From JACZYA01 sp965247455 (GTDB taxonomy: Bacteria > Acidobacteriota > Terriglobia > Acidiferrales > 2-02-FULL-67-57), in assembly GCA_965247455.1 (NCBI GenBank), contig CBDFHE010000010.1, forward strand, positions 36,700 through 100,699: DNA of 64,000 bases, read 5' to 3'. Under the pieces are notes generated by a model. It worked only from the letters and a program-made list of their open reading frames with translations. It was not told where the DNA came from and did no database searches. Positions 9,305-19,162 of the stretch are shown here, in pieces (position 1 is the stretch's first letter; the number at the start of each line of letters is the position of its first letter). Both the position numbers and the translations under genes were made by a program.

Positions 9305-11740
9305 ATGTTTGAACGGATGAGAAACAGACCAAGAGTGTCGCGGCTGGGAGGCCTTTTCCTGGTGGTGGTGGCAGCTCTGTCGGTTGGCTGCGGGCGTAGC
9401 AGCGAACCGCCCGCGCCCCCGCCGCCGCTCACCGTAGCCACCCTGCAACTGCCCGACGGCACTCTGGGGATCGCCTACAACGCCACCGTGCAGGCGACCA
9501 GCGGAGTGCTCCCCCACACCTGGAGCGTGAGCGGCGGGGCGCTGCCCGCCGGGCTGACGCTGGATGGCTCCACCGGCACCATCAGCGGCACTCCCACCGT
9601 CGCTGCTACTTTCACCTTCACCTTGCAGGTCAACGACGCCGGAACCGAGAGCGCCACCCAGGACTACACCGTGGTCATCGGCGCGACCGGCAACCCGCAA
9701 GTGCTACGGGTGAGCGTGGCCAGCGACGGCACCCCCAGCAATAGCAGCTCCGGCTCGGCGGCGCTCAGTCCCGACGGGCGCTTCATCGACTTCAGCTCCT
9801 TCGGCGACAACCTGGTGCCCAACGACACCAACATTGTCCCCGACATTTTCCTCCGCGACCTCGACCCCGCCTGCAACCCCAACGTCACCGAGCGTGTCAG
9901 CCTGGCCTTCGACGGCACCACCGAAGGCAACCTGGCCAGCTTCGCGCCCGCGCTGAGCGCGCTGGACCCCGCCACCAACATCCTTTTCGTCGCCTACTCC
10001 TCCGATGCCACCAATCTGGTGGCCAACGACACCAACAGCACGCGCGACATTTTTGTGACGGCTGTTCAGGTAACTGATCCTCCAACCTGCAAACTTGTCC
10101 CGATTCACACCGCCCGCGTCAGCGTGGCCAGCGCTGGCACCGAAGGCGACGGCCAAAGCAGCCTGCCCACCATCAGCGCCGACGGTGCCTTCGTCGCCTA
10201 CCACTCCAACGCCACCAACTTGGTAGAGGCTGACACCAACCTCGCCGCCGATATTTTCGTCACCGAAATCAATTTCTCCAGCGGCATCATCACCCCTGTA
10301 CAGACCCGCCGGCACAACACCTTCAATACTGCTTTGGCAGTGGGCATCCCCGACACCACCGCTGATATTTTCAGCGCCACCACCATCGGAAGCTCCTCCC
10401 TGGCGATGACCGCGAATGCGCATGTGGGCCGGCGGGCTGAGATTGTGACAGGACTCGGTCAGGGGGAATTCCGGCTCATTATCAGCAACACCGCTACCAC
10501 GCTTACCGTCACCCCTGCCTGGGCCACCGTCCCCGACGCAACCAGCGTTTTTCGAGTCACCACCCTCAACGATCAAACCGCTGACAGCGCCAGCGTCAGC
10601 AGCACCACCATCGGAAATTCCGCCCTGACGATGACGACCGACGAGCACATTAACCGAGTGGTAGAAATCATATCCGGCACCGGCACCGGTCAAATTCGCG
10701 CCATCACGGCCAACGACGCAACCACCCTGACCGTGGACCCCGCCTGGACTACTGACCCCGACGCCACCAGCGTCTTTCGCGTCGATTCCCAGGCGGCGGG
10801 GGTGAGCGCCCGCGCTCGCATCAGCCCGGACGCCTCTTTCGTCGGCTTCAACACCGGTGCAGCTTTTCCGGGAGAAGCGACCACTACCCCCAACGGGGTG
10901 TTCGTGCAGGAACGCGCCACCGGACTGACCACCCGCGTCAGCATCGCCAGCGACGGCACGGTGGGCGATTTGGCCAGCAGCATCTCGGCGCTGGAAGGCA
11001 CCAACGCTAAGTTTGTGCTCCTCCAGTCGCAGGCCACCAACCTGGTCGCCAGCGACACCAACGACGTCGCCGACCTGTTCCTGCACGACCGCAGCACCGG
11101 CGCAACCTCGCGGGTCAGTTTGGCCAACGACGGCAGCGAAGCCGATGCCGGACCCGACACTGTAGCCGGCCTGAGCGGAGACGGACGACTTGTGGTTTTC
11201 GAAAGTTCCGCCACCAACCTGGTGGCGGACGACCGCAATCAAGTCAATGACATTTTCGTCCACGACCGAATGGACAGCGAAACTCGACGACTCAGTCTCG
11301 GTCTTGACGGCATCAATCCGAACCAGGAAAGCATCGATGTCGCCATCAGCCAGGACGGCTCCACCATCGCGTTCACTTCCAGCGCCAGCAACCTGGTGCT
11401 AAACGATACCAACAGCGCCACGGACGTCTTTTTAGTCAGAACAGCCAGTCTCGTTCCGCCACTGATTGTTGTCTCACACCTGCCCGCAGCACGTGGAGAC
11501 TCGGCCTACGACGCTTCGTTGCTCACGGTCGGCGGAACTCCACCGCTGACCTTCAGCCTCAGCAGCGGTTCCCTGCCCCCGGGCATTTTCCTCGACAGCC
11601 GCAGCGGACGGCTGGTGGGGATGCCCCAACGCGCGGGCCGCTTTCAATTCACCGTGGCCGTCATGGACGCCGACCGGCCCGCTCGCCTCACCCGCCGAAC
11701 CTTCACCCTCTTGGTGAAAGGAACACCCGAGGGGAACTAG
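9305..11740 (+). CDS. Lipoprotein with He_PIG domains and TolB-like beta-propeller repeats
   Basis: About 811 residues. ATG at 9305 opens a lipoprotein signal (RLGGLFLVVVAALSVGCG, lipobox SVGC). A He_PIG domain follows (LPDGTLGIAYNATVQA ... GTISGTPTVAATFTFTLQV). The centre is a series of WD40/TolB-like repeats with the recurring pattern RVSVAS.G, SPDGRF/SADGAFVAY.S.ATNLV and DTN...DIF. Two inserted copies of a distinct module (TTIGSSSLAMTANAHVGR and TTIGNSALTMTTDEHINR) lie at about residues 370-480. A second He_PIG domain closes the protein. It is expected at the outer membrane or cell surface, probably as a binding scaffold. No catalytic signature is seen. Confidence 0.75.
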   Translation: MFERMRNRPRVSRLGGLFLVVVAALSVGCGRSSEPPAPPPPLTVATLQLPDGTLGIAYNATVQATSGVLPHTWSVSGGALPAGLTLDGSTGTISGTPTVAATFTFTLQVNDAGTESATQDYTVVIGATGNPQVLRVSVASDGTPSNSSSGSAALSPDGRFIDFSSFGDNLVPNDTNIVPDIFLRDLDPACNPNVTERVSLAFDGTTEGNLASFAPALSALDPATNILFVAYSSDATNLVANDTNSTRDIFVTAVQVTDPPTCKLVPIHTARVSVASAGTEGDGQSSLPTISADGAFVAYHSNATNLVEADTNLAADIFVTEINFSSGIITPVQTRRHNTFNTALAVGIPDTTADIFSATTIGSSSLAMTANAHVGRRAEIVTGLGQGEFRLIISNTATTLTVTPAWATVPDATSVFRVTTLNDQTADSASVSSTTIGNSALTMTTDEHINRVVEIISGTGTGQIRAITANDATTLTVDPAWTTDPDATSVFRVDSQAAGVSARARISPDASFVGFNTGAAFPGEATTTPNGVFVQERATGLTTRVSIASDGTVGDLASSISALEGTNAKFVLLQSQATNLVASDTNDVADLFLHDRSTGATSRVSLANDGSEADAGPDTVAGLSGDGRLVVFESSATNLVADDRNQVNDIFVHDRMDSETRRLSLGLDGINPNQESIDVAISQDGSTIAFTSSASNLVLNDTNSATDVFLVRTASLVPPLIVVSHLPAARGDSAYDASLLTVGGTPPLTFSLSSGSLPPGIFLDSRSGRLVGMPQRAGRFQFTVAVMDADRPARLTRRTFTLLVKGTPEGN

Positions 11741-11856
11741 GCCCAACTAACCGGAACCATCCCGGCAAAAGAGAAGCTATTCAAACTTTGTTTTCCCTTC
11801 TTCCCCGCTCCAGTCTAGAATAGTTTTTGGGGGGTGCCCGAACCGCAAACCGAACC

Positions 11857-13704
11857 ATGAAAAAAGAAGACCTCCATCGCCTGCTGGACAAGCAAATCCT
11901 GGTCTGCGACGGCGCCATGGGCTCGCAAATCTACGAGCTCTTTGGCCCCACTCCCTGCTTCGAGGAGGTCAACCTCCGGCACCCGGAGTTGGTCCTCCGC
12001 ATCCACCTGGCCTACATCACCGCCGGGGCACGCCTGATTGAAACCAACACCTTCGGCGCCAACCGCCTCAAGCTCACTGCTCACGGCTTGGGCGACTCCG
12101 TGACCGCCATCAACCAACGAGCGGTCAAGATCGCCCGCGAAGCCCGCGAAGCCGCCGGCGCCGATGTTCTGATTGCAGGTTCCCTCGGCCCTCTCGGCCA
12201 TGCCTGGCAGATGACGGAGCCCGATGCAGCCGCCGTGGCCCAGCGCGCCTTCCGAGAGCAAGCTCTGGCGCTGGAAGAGCGCGGCGTGGATTTATTCATC
12301 CTGGAAACTTTCCCCGGCTTGCAAGAGCTGACCTGGGCGATTGAGGCGGTGCAGAAAATCTCACCTCTGCCCATCATCGCCCAACTCGCCTACAACGACG
12401 AAGGCAAAACCCTGGTCGGCGACGATGCCGTGGAAGCCACTCGCCAGCTGAAAGAACTGGGCGTGGACGTGGCCGGAGCAAATTGCAGCATCGGCCCGCA
12501 GGACTCGCTCGCGGTCTTGCGCCGGATGGCGCAGGCCGAGGGAAAGCGTCTGTCGGTGCAGCCCAATGCCGGCTTTCCGCAACGCGTCGGCGACCGTGTG
12601 ATTTACCCCAAGTCCGGCCCCGACTACTTTGCTCAGTTCGCCCGTGAGGCCGTCAAGCTGGGCGCGCGCGTGATTGGCGGCTGCTGCGGCACTACCCCCG
12701 AACACATCCGCGCCATGGCCGAGGCCGTGAAGGACCTCACGCCTCGGGAGGCCCGCGCCGTCGCTGCCGGCCCCGCCGTCGCGGTTGCGGTTGAAGCGCC
12801 GGCTCCCTCCCGCGTGGAAGCGGAGCCACCGTCGTCCTTCTACCGCAAACTCCGAGAAGGCCGGTTCGCCGTCTCGGTCGAGCTCGATCCTCCCAAGGGC
12901 GTCAATCTCGACCGCATCCTGGCAGCCGTCAAGCGCTTCCAGGCCGCCGGTTGCGTGGACGCAGTGGACATCAACAGCGGCACCCTGGCGCGGGTGGGCA
13001 TGGACGCCATCGTGATGGCCGCCGCCATCGAACATGCCGGCATGGAAACCATCCCGCACCTCACCACCCGCGATCTGAACATCATCGGACTCCAAGCGAT
13101 GCTGCTGGGCGCCTGGTCAGTCTGCGGTGTCCGCAACGTCCTCGCCATCACCGGCGACCCGCCCGTCATGGGCGACCACCCCGAAGTGGTCGGCGTCTAT
13201 GAGCTCGATGCCATCGGCCTGACGCGCCTGCTGGCCCGCCTCAACCAAGGCACCGACTGGGCCGGTAAGACCCTGGGCGGCGGCACCAACTTCGCCATCG
13301 GCGTGGCCGTCAATCCCACCGCCGACGACATGGAGGAAGAGCTGCAGCGCTTCGAGCAGAAAGTGGAAGCCGGCGCGCACTTCGCTATGACCCAGCCCAT
13401 CTTCGAGCCCGCCATCTACGAAAAATTCCTGCAACGGCTGGGCGGCAAGGCGTCCATTCCCATTGTAGTCGGCCTCTGGCCGCTCACCAGCCACAAGCTG
13501 GCCGTCCGCCTGAATAACGAAGTCCCAGGCATCGTCGTGCCCGAATCGGTGCAAAAAATGTTGGAGCAAGCCGGCACCGGCGCGCGCGACAAAGGATTCC
13601 AGCTCGCCCGCGAGTTGCTCGTCTGGGCCAAAACCGCCACCGCCGGCGCCTACATCATCCCTCCCTTCAAAAAATACGAGGAAGCCCTCGACGTTCTGAC
13701 CTGA
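11857..13704 (+). CDS. Bifunctional homocysteine S-methyltransferase / methylenetetrahydrofolate reductase
   Basis: 615 residues. Residues 1 to ~290 are a MetH/BHMT-type homocysteine methyltransferase: VCDGAMGSQIYE at the start, GANCSIGP supplying the first zinc Cys and GGCCGTTPEHI the Cys pair. A linker of Ala/Val/Pro leads to a MetF barrel (SVELDPPKGVNLDRIL, AITGDPP, AGAHFAMTQPIF, VVGLWPL) that reduces methylene-THF with a flavin. The fusion therefore makes methyl-THF and a methionine synthase activity on one chain, without a cobalamin domain. ATG at 11857 is chosen because it begins MKKEDLHRLL, the usual start. The stop overlaps the next gene's ATG by one base (TGATG), implying translational coupling with wecB. 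Confidence 0.9.
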   Translation: MKKEDLHRLLDKQILVCDGAMGSQIYELFGPTPCFEEVNLRHPELVLRIHLAYITAGARLIETNTFGANRLKLTAHGLGDSVTAINQRAVKIAREAREAAGADVLIAGSLGPLGHAWQMTEPDAAAVAQRAFREQALALEERGVDLFILETFPGLQELTWAIEAVQKISPLPIIAQLAYNDEGKTLVGDDAVEATRQLKELGVDVAGANCSIGPQDSLAVLRRMAQAEGKRLSVQPNAGFPQRVGDRVIYPKSGPDYFAQFAREAVKLGARVIGGCCGTTPEHIRAMAEAVKDLTPREARAVAAGPAVAVAVEAPAPSRVEAEPPSSFYRKLREGRFAVSVELDPPKGVNLDRILAAVKRFQAAGCVDAVDINSGTLARVGMDAIVMAAAIEHAGMETIPHLTTRDLNIIGLQAMLLGAWSVCGVRNVLAITGDPPVMGDHPEVVGVYELDAIGLTRLLARLNQGTDWAGKTLGGGTNFAIGVAVNPTADDMEEELQRFEQKVEAGAHFAMTQPIFEPAIYEKFLQRLGGKASIPIVVGLWPLTSHKLAVRLNNEVPGIVVPESVQKMLEQAGTGARDKGFQLARELLVWAKTATAGAYIIPPFKKYEEALDVLT

Positions 13705-14825
13705 TGGCGCTGAAGCTTCTCTGCGTCCTTGGGACTCGTCCGGAAGCCATCAAGCTGGCGCCGGTACTCAAAGCCCTGCGCGCCCGGCCCCACCAGTTTT
13801 CCTGCCGTGTCTGCGTCACCGGCCAACACCGGGAACTCCTGCAACCGGCACTACGGCTCTTCCACATTTGCCCCGACTATGACTTAAAGCTCATGCAGCC
13901 CGGCCAATCGCTCCAGCACGTGGCCGCAGGTGTAGTGCAGGGACTGGAACCCATTCTGGCCCAGGAAAAACCCGACTGGGTACTGGTGCAGGGCGACACC
14001 ACCACTACCCTGGCGGCCGCGCTCGCGGCCACCTACGCCCACGTTCCCGTAGCCCACGTCGAAGCCGGCCTGCGCAGCCGCAACCTCCGTCAGCCCTTTC
14101 CCGAAGAGATCAATCGCCGCCTCACCGACCAACTGGCCCAGCTGCATTTCGCTCCCACCGAAACCGCCCGGCAAAACCTGATTGCTGAGGGCATTCCGCC
14201 CACGCGCATCTTCGTCACCGGCAACACCGTCGTCGATGCTCTGCGAGAGGTCGTCGCGCGCCCCTTCGACTTCGCCCGCAGTTCCTTGGCAACTCTGCCG
14301 CTCGACTCCCGCCGGCTCGTGCTGGTCACCGCGCACCGCCGGGAAAGTTTCGGCCAACCATTGCGGCAGATCTGCCGGGCGGTGCGTCAACTGGCCGAGC
14401 GCTACCGCGAACGGATTCACATCGTTTTCCTTGTCCACCTCAATCCCAACGTTCGAGAATCCGTGCACAACCTGCTCAGTGGTCGCGGAAACATCTCTCT
14501 GTTGGACCCACTGCCCTACGACGCTCTTCTCTACCTGCTCAAGCGCAGCGCGCTTGTCCTCACCGACTCCGGCGGTTTGCAGGAAGAAACGCCCGTCCTA
14601 GGCGTGCCGGTACTGGTGCTGCGCCAGCTCACCGAGCGCCCCGAAGGCGTGGCCGCGGGCTCCGCCCGCATCGTAGGCACCGACCCCGAAGCCATCGTCG
14701 CGGCAGCAGCGCAGTTGCTCGACCACCCCGCCGCGCGCGAGCAGATGGCCCGCGTGGCCTCCCCCTACGGCGACGGCCAAGCCGCCCCGCGCATCCTGGC
14801 CGCCCTGCTCGAATCCTCCCCTTGA
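13704..14825 (+). CDS. wecB: UDP-N-acetylglucosamine 2-epimerase (non-hydrolysing)
   Basis: 373 residues, the normal length. It interconverts UDP-GlcNAc and UDP-ManNAc for surface polysaccharide synthesis in the cytosol. Signatures are LGTRPEAIKLAPVL at the N-terminus, VQGDTTTTLAAALAA, HVEAGLRSRNLRQPFPEEINRR, VTAHRRESFG and LTDSGGLQEETPVLGVPVLVLR, covering the active-site acids and the C-terminal UDP site. It follows the metH/metF fusion with a one-base overlap and precedes the two-domain oxidoreductase. It marks the start of a sugar-nucleotide run extending to rmlB. Confidence 0.95.
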   Translation: MALKLLCVLGTRPEAIKLAPVLKALRARPHQFSCRVCVTGQHRELLQPALRLFHICPDYDLKLMQPGQSLQHVAAGVVQGLEPILAQEKPDWVLVQGDTTTTLAAALAATYAHVPVAHVEAGLRSRNLRQPFPEEINRRLTDQLAQLHFAPTETARQNLIAEGIPPTRIFVTGNTVVDALREVVARPFDFARSSLATLPLDSRRLVLVTAHRRESFGQPLRQICRAVRQLAERYRERIHIVFLVHLNPNVRESVHNLLSGRGNISLLDPLPYDALLYLLKRSALVLTDSGGLQEETPVLGVPVLVLRQLTERPEGVAAGSARIVGTDPEAIVAAAAQLLDHPAAREQMARVASPYGDGQAAPRILAALLESSP

Positions 14826-14890
14826 ACCCTACGCTTGGTCTATACTTGTGCCACTGCGGGGGGGAGGGTGTGGAGCCCTCCGGCGATGCA

Positions 14891-17072
14891 GTGAAACAAC
14901 TGGTACAAAGCTACCGTACAGGTGTGCTGTGCGTGGAAGAAGCGCCGGTGCCGGCCTTGCGGCCGGTGGACGTGCTGGTGCGCAATGCCTACTCGCTCAT
15001 CAGTCCCGGCACCGAGCGAGCGCAACGGCAACTGGCGCGCGCCAGCCTGTGGGAAAAAGCCCGCCAGCGCCCGGAGCGCCTCCGCCAAGTGGTGCGCAAT
15101 CTCCGTCAGGAAGGCTGGCTCGCCACCTATCGCAAGGTGATGGACCGGCTGGACACTCCGGTGGCGCTCGGCTACTGCTCGGCCGGCGTGGTCGAAGACG
15201 TAGGCCGGGTAGTGGAAGGAATCCGCGTGGGCGAGCGCGTCTCCTGCGACGGCGAAGACCACGGCTCTCACGCCGACGTGGTTTACGTCCCGCGAACCCT
15301 CTGCGTGCGCCCGCGTGCCGGAAAACGTCTCCCTCGAGCACGCCGCCTTTGCGCCCCTGGGCGCCATCGCATTGGAGAGCCTGCGGCAGGCCCAGGCCCA
15401 GTTGGGCCATCGCGTCGGCGTCATAGGCACAGGTTTGGTAGGCTTGCTGATTGTTCAACTCCTCGAAGCTGCCGGCTGCCATGTGCTGGCCGCCGATCTT
15501 GAAAACGACCGCATCCACCTCGCCCACGAGCTCGGCGCCGAACAAACTTGCGAAGTCGATCAATTGGAATTCGCCGCCGACGAATTCACCGGCGGCCGCG
15601 GCCTGGACGCCGTCATCCTGGCCGCCGCCGCCAATTCAGCCCAGCCGGTGGAGCTGGCCGGGCGCATCGCCCGCGAAGCCGCCCGCATCGTAGTTGTCGG
15701 CGCCTTCCCCCTCCAGGTTCCCCGCCGGCTCTACTACGAGAAGCAATTGACCCTCGCCTTCTCGCGCGCCTTCGGGCCCGGCTCCTACGATCCCGACTAC
15801 ATCGAGCGCGCCCGCGACTATCCCTACGGCCACTTGCGCTGGACCGCTGGGCGCCACCTGGAAGAATTCCTTCGCCTCCTGGCCCGCGGTCACATCCGGG
15901 TGGAACCCCTGATCACGCATCGCTTCCCCATCGAACAAGCCTCGGACGCTTACCGACTGTTGGAAGACCCCGCCGCGCGGCCGCTGGGCATCATGTTTTC
16001 CTACCAGCCCGACAATCCGGTGTCGCGCGCGTCGATCGTGCTCCGCTCAGCGCGAACAACCGCCGGAACCGAACAGATTCGCCTGGGGGTCATCGGCGCC
16101 GGCAAGTTTGCGCAAACCTACCTACTCCCCCACCTGCGGCGTCCGCACGTCCGCTTGGTGACGCTGGCCACCGCTACCGCCCCCAGCGCCAGCCACGTGG
16201 CGCGCAAATTCGGTTTTCAGCAATTTAGCTGCGATGCCGAAAATGTCATCGCCGACCCCACCATCAACTGCGTCCTCATCGCCACCCGGCACGACCTGCA
16301 CGCACGGTTGACCTGCGCGGCGCTCGCGGCCGGCAAAGCCGTTCTGGTGGAAAAACCTCTCGCCCTGACGGAAGCAGAGTTGCGCCGGCTGGCTCATGTG
16401 GCGCGGCAGACCGGCGCCCGCCTGCAAGTCGGCTTCAACCGCCGCTTCTCTCCCCTAGCCCAACGGGTGCGCGAGTATTTTCACCAACGGCAAGGCCCGC
16501 TGGTGCTCACCTACCGCGTGAGCGCCGCTCCCCTCCCGCCCCAGCACTGGATCTACGATCCGGTCGAAGGCGGCGGGCGCATTCGCAGCGAAGCCTGCCA
16601 CTTCATCGACCTACTTTCCTTCTTCGCCGGTGCGCCCCCCGTACGCGTGTATGCAGAACCAATGCAAGACCTCGCAGCCAGTCTGCGCGAAGACGAGAAC
16701 GTGATCATCAGTTTGAAATTCGGCGACGGCTCCACCGGCTCGGTCACCTACACCACCCTCGGCCAAGCGGGCCTCGACCGCGAGCGAATCGAAGTGTTCG
16801 GCGGACACAGGGCGGCGCACATCGACAACTTTCGCCGCGCTCACCTGCACCAGGGGAATCGCCACCGGCGCATCCGGCACTGGCGGCAAAATCTGGGCTA
16901 CCGCGAGGAACTCAACGCTTTTCTCTCCGCCGTGGCCACCGGCGCTCCCATGCCGATTCCGCTCGACGACATGTTAGCCACCTCGCTCGCCACGCTGCGG
17001 GTAGTGGAATCCTTGCAACGGCGCCAGCCGGTGGAAGTCAATCTGGCTGCACTCGGCTCCCAGCATGACTGA
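14891..17072 (+). pseudogene. Two-domain oxidoreductase (zinc-type ADH + Gfo/Idh/MocA), frameshifted
   Basis: About 726 residues if repaired. The first domain is a zinc-type alcohol dehydrogenase-like fold (KQLVQSYRTGVLCVEEAPVP start, LISPGTERA, LGYCSAGVVEDVG, VGVIGTGLVGLLIVQLL Rossmann loop). The second is a Gfo/Idh/MocA oxidoreductase (LGVIGAGKFAQTYLLPHL, LVEKPLALTEAEL with the EKP motif). This known two-domain family is common in polysaccharide clusters, but the substrate is unproven. Reading breaks at 15308-15316: LCVR must continue as VPENVSLEHAAF, one base out of frame. GTG at 14891 begins KQLVQSYRTG, the usual family start. The stop overlaps the epimerase start by 8 bases. Confidence 0.75.
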
Positions 17073-18093
17073 CCTCCTCACCCCACAGAGCACCGATGCA
17101 GCCATTGCCGCCGCCTACCGCGGGAAGACTGTCCTCATCACCGGTGGGGCGGGTTGCATCGGATCAAATCTGTGCCGGGCTCTGCTCGATGCCGGTGCCG
17201 CACAGGTGGTTTTGCTTGACGACCTCTCCGTTGGTTTCCGCTGGAACCTTCCTTCCCCCGACCGGATCACTTTCATCCAGGGCAGCGTAACCGACGCCAA
17301 AGTCCTGGCCCGCGCCCTGGCCCGGCAGCCGGACGTGCTCTTCCACTTGGCGGCGTTCTTTGCCAATCAGAACTCGGTTGAGCACCCGGAAGAAGACTTG
17401 CACGTCAACGGTCTGGGTACGCTTCGCGTGCTTCAGCAGGCGCACCGCAGCAGCGTGGGCCGAGTGGTGTACGCCTCCTCCGGTTGTGCGGTGTACGATG
17501 CAGAAGCGCCGTTGCCGCTGCGGGAAGAGTTCGTCACCCTGCGTCTCGCTACGCCCTACCAAATCACCAAGCTGTTGGGCGAGCTCTACAGCAACTTCTT
17601 TTACGTCCACCACGGCCTGCCGGCGGTGCAGGCGCGGCTCTTCAACGTCTATGGCCCGGGGGAAGTGCCCGGGCGCTACCGCAACGTCATCCCCAACTTT
17701 TTCTACTGGGCGCACCACCGGCAGCCTTTGCCGATCACCGGCACCGGAGAGGAGACGCGCGATTTCACCTACGTGGATGACATCGTTCGCGGGCTGTTGC
17801 GCTGCGGTGTTCTCCCGCAGGCCGTCGGCCAGGCTATCAACCTGGCCTGCGGGCAGGAAACCCGCGTACTCGACCTGGCTGAACAAATTAACACGCTGAC
17901 AGGTAATCCCGCCGGCCTGCGCCGCGTGGAGCGTCGCCCCTGAGACAACCAGTTCCGACGCCGCGCCTGCCTCAAAAAGGCGCGGAACCTGCTCGGCTAC
18001 CGGCCCCGGACCGACCTGGCCAATGGGCTGCGCCGGACTCTTTCCTGGTTTCACGATCACCGGTGCGAAATCGAAGCCGCCGCCCGCTTCTAG
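17065..18093 (+). pseudogene. NAD-dependent sugar epimerase/dehydratase with internal TGA
   Basis: An extended short-chain dehydrogenase of 342 codons. N-terminal VLITGGAGCIGSNLCRALL gives the GxxGxxG NAD loop, VVYASSGCAVYD the Ser region and TPYQITKLLGELY the YxxxK catalytic pair. RDFTYVDDIVRGLL is the typical sugar-binding region. Codon 293 (17941-17943) is TGA, after RRVERRP. The same frame then runs 49 more codons, DNQFRRRACLKKARNLLGYRP and on to a TAG at 18091. LLGYRP is a hallmark of the family's C-terminus, so the stop most likely replaces a Trp codon. The truncated 292-residue protein would lack the last helices. Confidence 0.75.
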
Positions 18094-18162
18094 GCGCAAA
18101 TTGACAGCCCGCCAGTACGCCGCTATGATGAGCGCAAGTTCACTACTCACACGGAGGCAACA

Positions 18163-18381
18163 GTGGCTCGAAGCAAAAACCAACTCAAGAAGATAGCAGT
18201 GGCGGTGGGACGTGCCGTGGGTCGAGCCGAGGCGCGCGCCCGCCGGGCCAAGAAAGTGGCCGAGAAGGCGCGCAAGCAAGCGAGAGCTCGTGTCCAGCAG
18301 GCCAAGAAGGCCGCCGAGAAAGCCCGTAAGCGAATCCGCAAAACAGCCAAGAAAGTTCGGCGGCAATGGAAGAGACACTAG
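18163..18381 (+). CDS. Small histone H1-like Lys/Ala/Arg-rich protein
   Basis: 72 residues, very basic, made of degenerate heptad-like AKKVAEKARKQ, AKKAAEKARKR units and no acidic stretch beyond scattered Glu. A GTG start at 18163 is set by CGGAGG six bases upstream. Composition and repeat type match eukaryote-like H1 C-terminal tails and bacterial HctA/AlgP-type proteins, which bind DNA or other polyanions. It sits between the broken epimerase and rmlA in the same direction, 10 nt before the latter's start. A role in nucleoid compaction is an inference from composition. It might equally bind acidic polysaccharide. Long helix is predicted throughout. Confidence 0.7.
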   Translation: MARSKNQLKKIAVAVGRAVGRAEARARRAKKVAEKARKQARARVQQAKKAAEKARKRIRKTAKKVRRQWKRH

Positions 18382-18391
18382 GCGGAAGACG

Positions 18392-19162
18392 ATGAAAGGC
18401 ATTGTTCTGGCCGGGGGTACCGGCTCGCGTTTGTCGCCGCTCACGCGGGTGACTAACAAGCACCTGCTCCCCGTGCACAACCAGCCCATGATCTACTACC
18501 CCATCCAAACCCTGGTGAACGCCGGTATCCGCAACATCCTGCTCGTCACCGGCGGGCAGGACGCCGGTGACTTCCTGCGCCTGCTCTCCAACGGCAAAGA
18601 CTTCGGCCTTCAGCACATCAACTACACCTACCAGGAAGGCGAAGGCGGCATCGCCGACGCTCTGCGGCCGGCTGAGCACTTCGTGCAGGGCGAGAAGGTC
18701 TGCGTGGTTCTGGGCGACAACATCATCGAGGGCAACATTTGCGAGGCCGTGCAGCGCTTCCAGCAACAGGAACGCGGCGCTCACCTGCTGCTCAAAGAGG
18801 TGGACGACCCGGAGCGCTTCGGCTGCCCGGAGATTGCCGACGACCGCATCCTCCGCATCGAGGAGAAGCCCAAGCAGCCCAAGTCGCGCTACGCGGTGAC
18901 GGGCATTTATTTCTACGACGCCACCATCTTCGAAAAGATCAGCCGGTTGCGGCCGAGCGGGCGGGGCGAGTTGGAGATCACCGACGTCAACAACATGTAC
19001 CTGGAAGAGGGCACGCTGTCCTTCAGCGTGTTGGACGGCTGGTGGACGGACGCGGGCACTTTCGACTCGCTGCGGCACGCGACCAACCTGGTGGCGGAGA
19101 CGGGCGCCAATAAGTTGACGCCGGCGGCAACGCCCAGCCGAGCGTCCGTAGGGACGGACTGA
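18392..19162 (+). CDS. rmlA: Glucose-1-phosphate thymidylyltransferase (sugar nucleotidyltransferase)
   Basis: 256 residues. MKGIVLAGGTGSRLSPLT carries the GGxGxRLxPLT nucleotide-binding loop of the family; KHLLPVHNQPMIYYPI holds the activator Lys region; VVLGDNIIEG contains the metal-site Asp, and RFGCPEI and RIEEKPKQPKS the E-K-P sugar-phosphate motif. It should join glucose 1-phosphate and dTTP to dTDP-glucose, the substrate of the RmlB encoded next. It is a little shorter than classical RmlA (~290), as in the archaeal/actinobacterial short type. A GGCGGAAG sequence lies just ahead of the ATG. The C-terminal ~20 residues are low-complexity. Confidence 0.9.
   Translation: MKGIVLAGGTGSRLSPLTRVTNKHLLPVHNQPMIYYPIQTLVNAGIRNILLVTGGQDAGDFLRLLSNGKDFGLQHINYTYQEGEGGIADALRPAEHFVQGEKVCVVLGDNIIEGNICEAVQRFQQQERGAHLLLKEVDDPERFGCPEIADDRILRIEEKPKQPKSRYAVTGIYFYDATIFEKISRLRPSGRGELEITDVNNMYLEEGTLSFSVLDGWWTDAGTFDSLRHATNLVAETGANKLTPAATPSRASVGTD

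Noticed and set aside
11741..11856. SAM-type riboswitch ahead of the methionine-synthesis gene
   Set aside because: Only about 115 bases of pyrimidine-rich sequence, without the stems of a SAM riboswitch.
17941..17943. Selenocysteine or Trp-reassignment at the epimerase TGA
   Set aside because: No SECIS-like requirement for a sugar epimerase, and TGA ends many normal genes here (e.g. metH/metF fusion, ribBA), so genome-wide reassignment is excluded.
17164..18489. 441-codon reverse frame across epimerase, H1-like gene and rmlA
   Set aside because: Antisense to three recognisable genes; the length reflects high GC, not coding.
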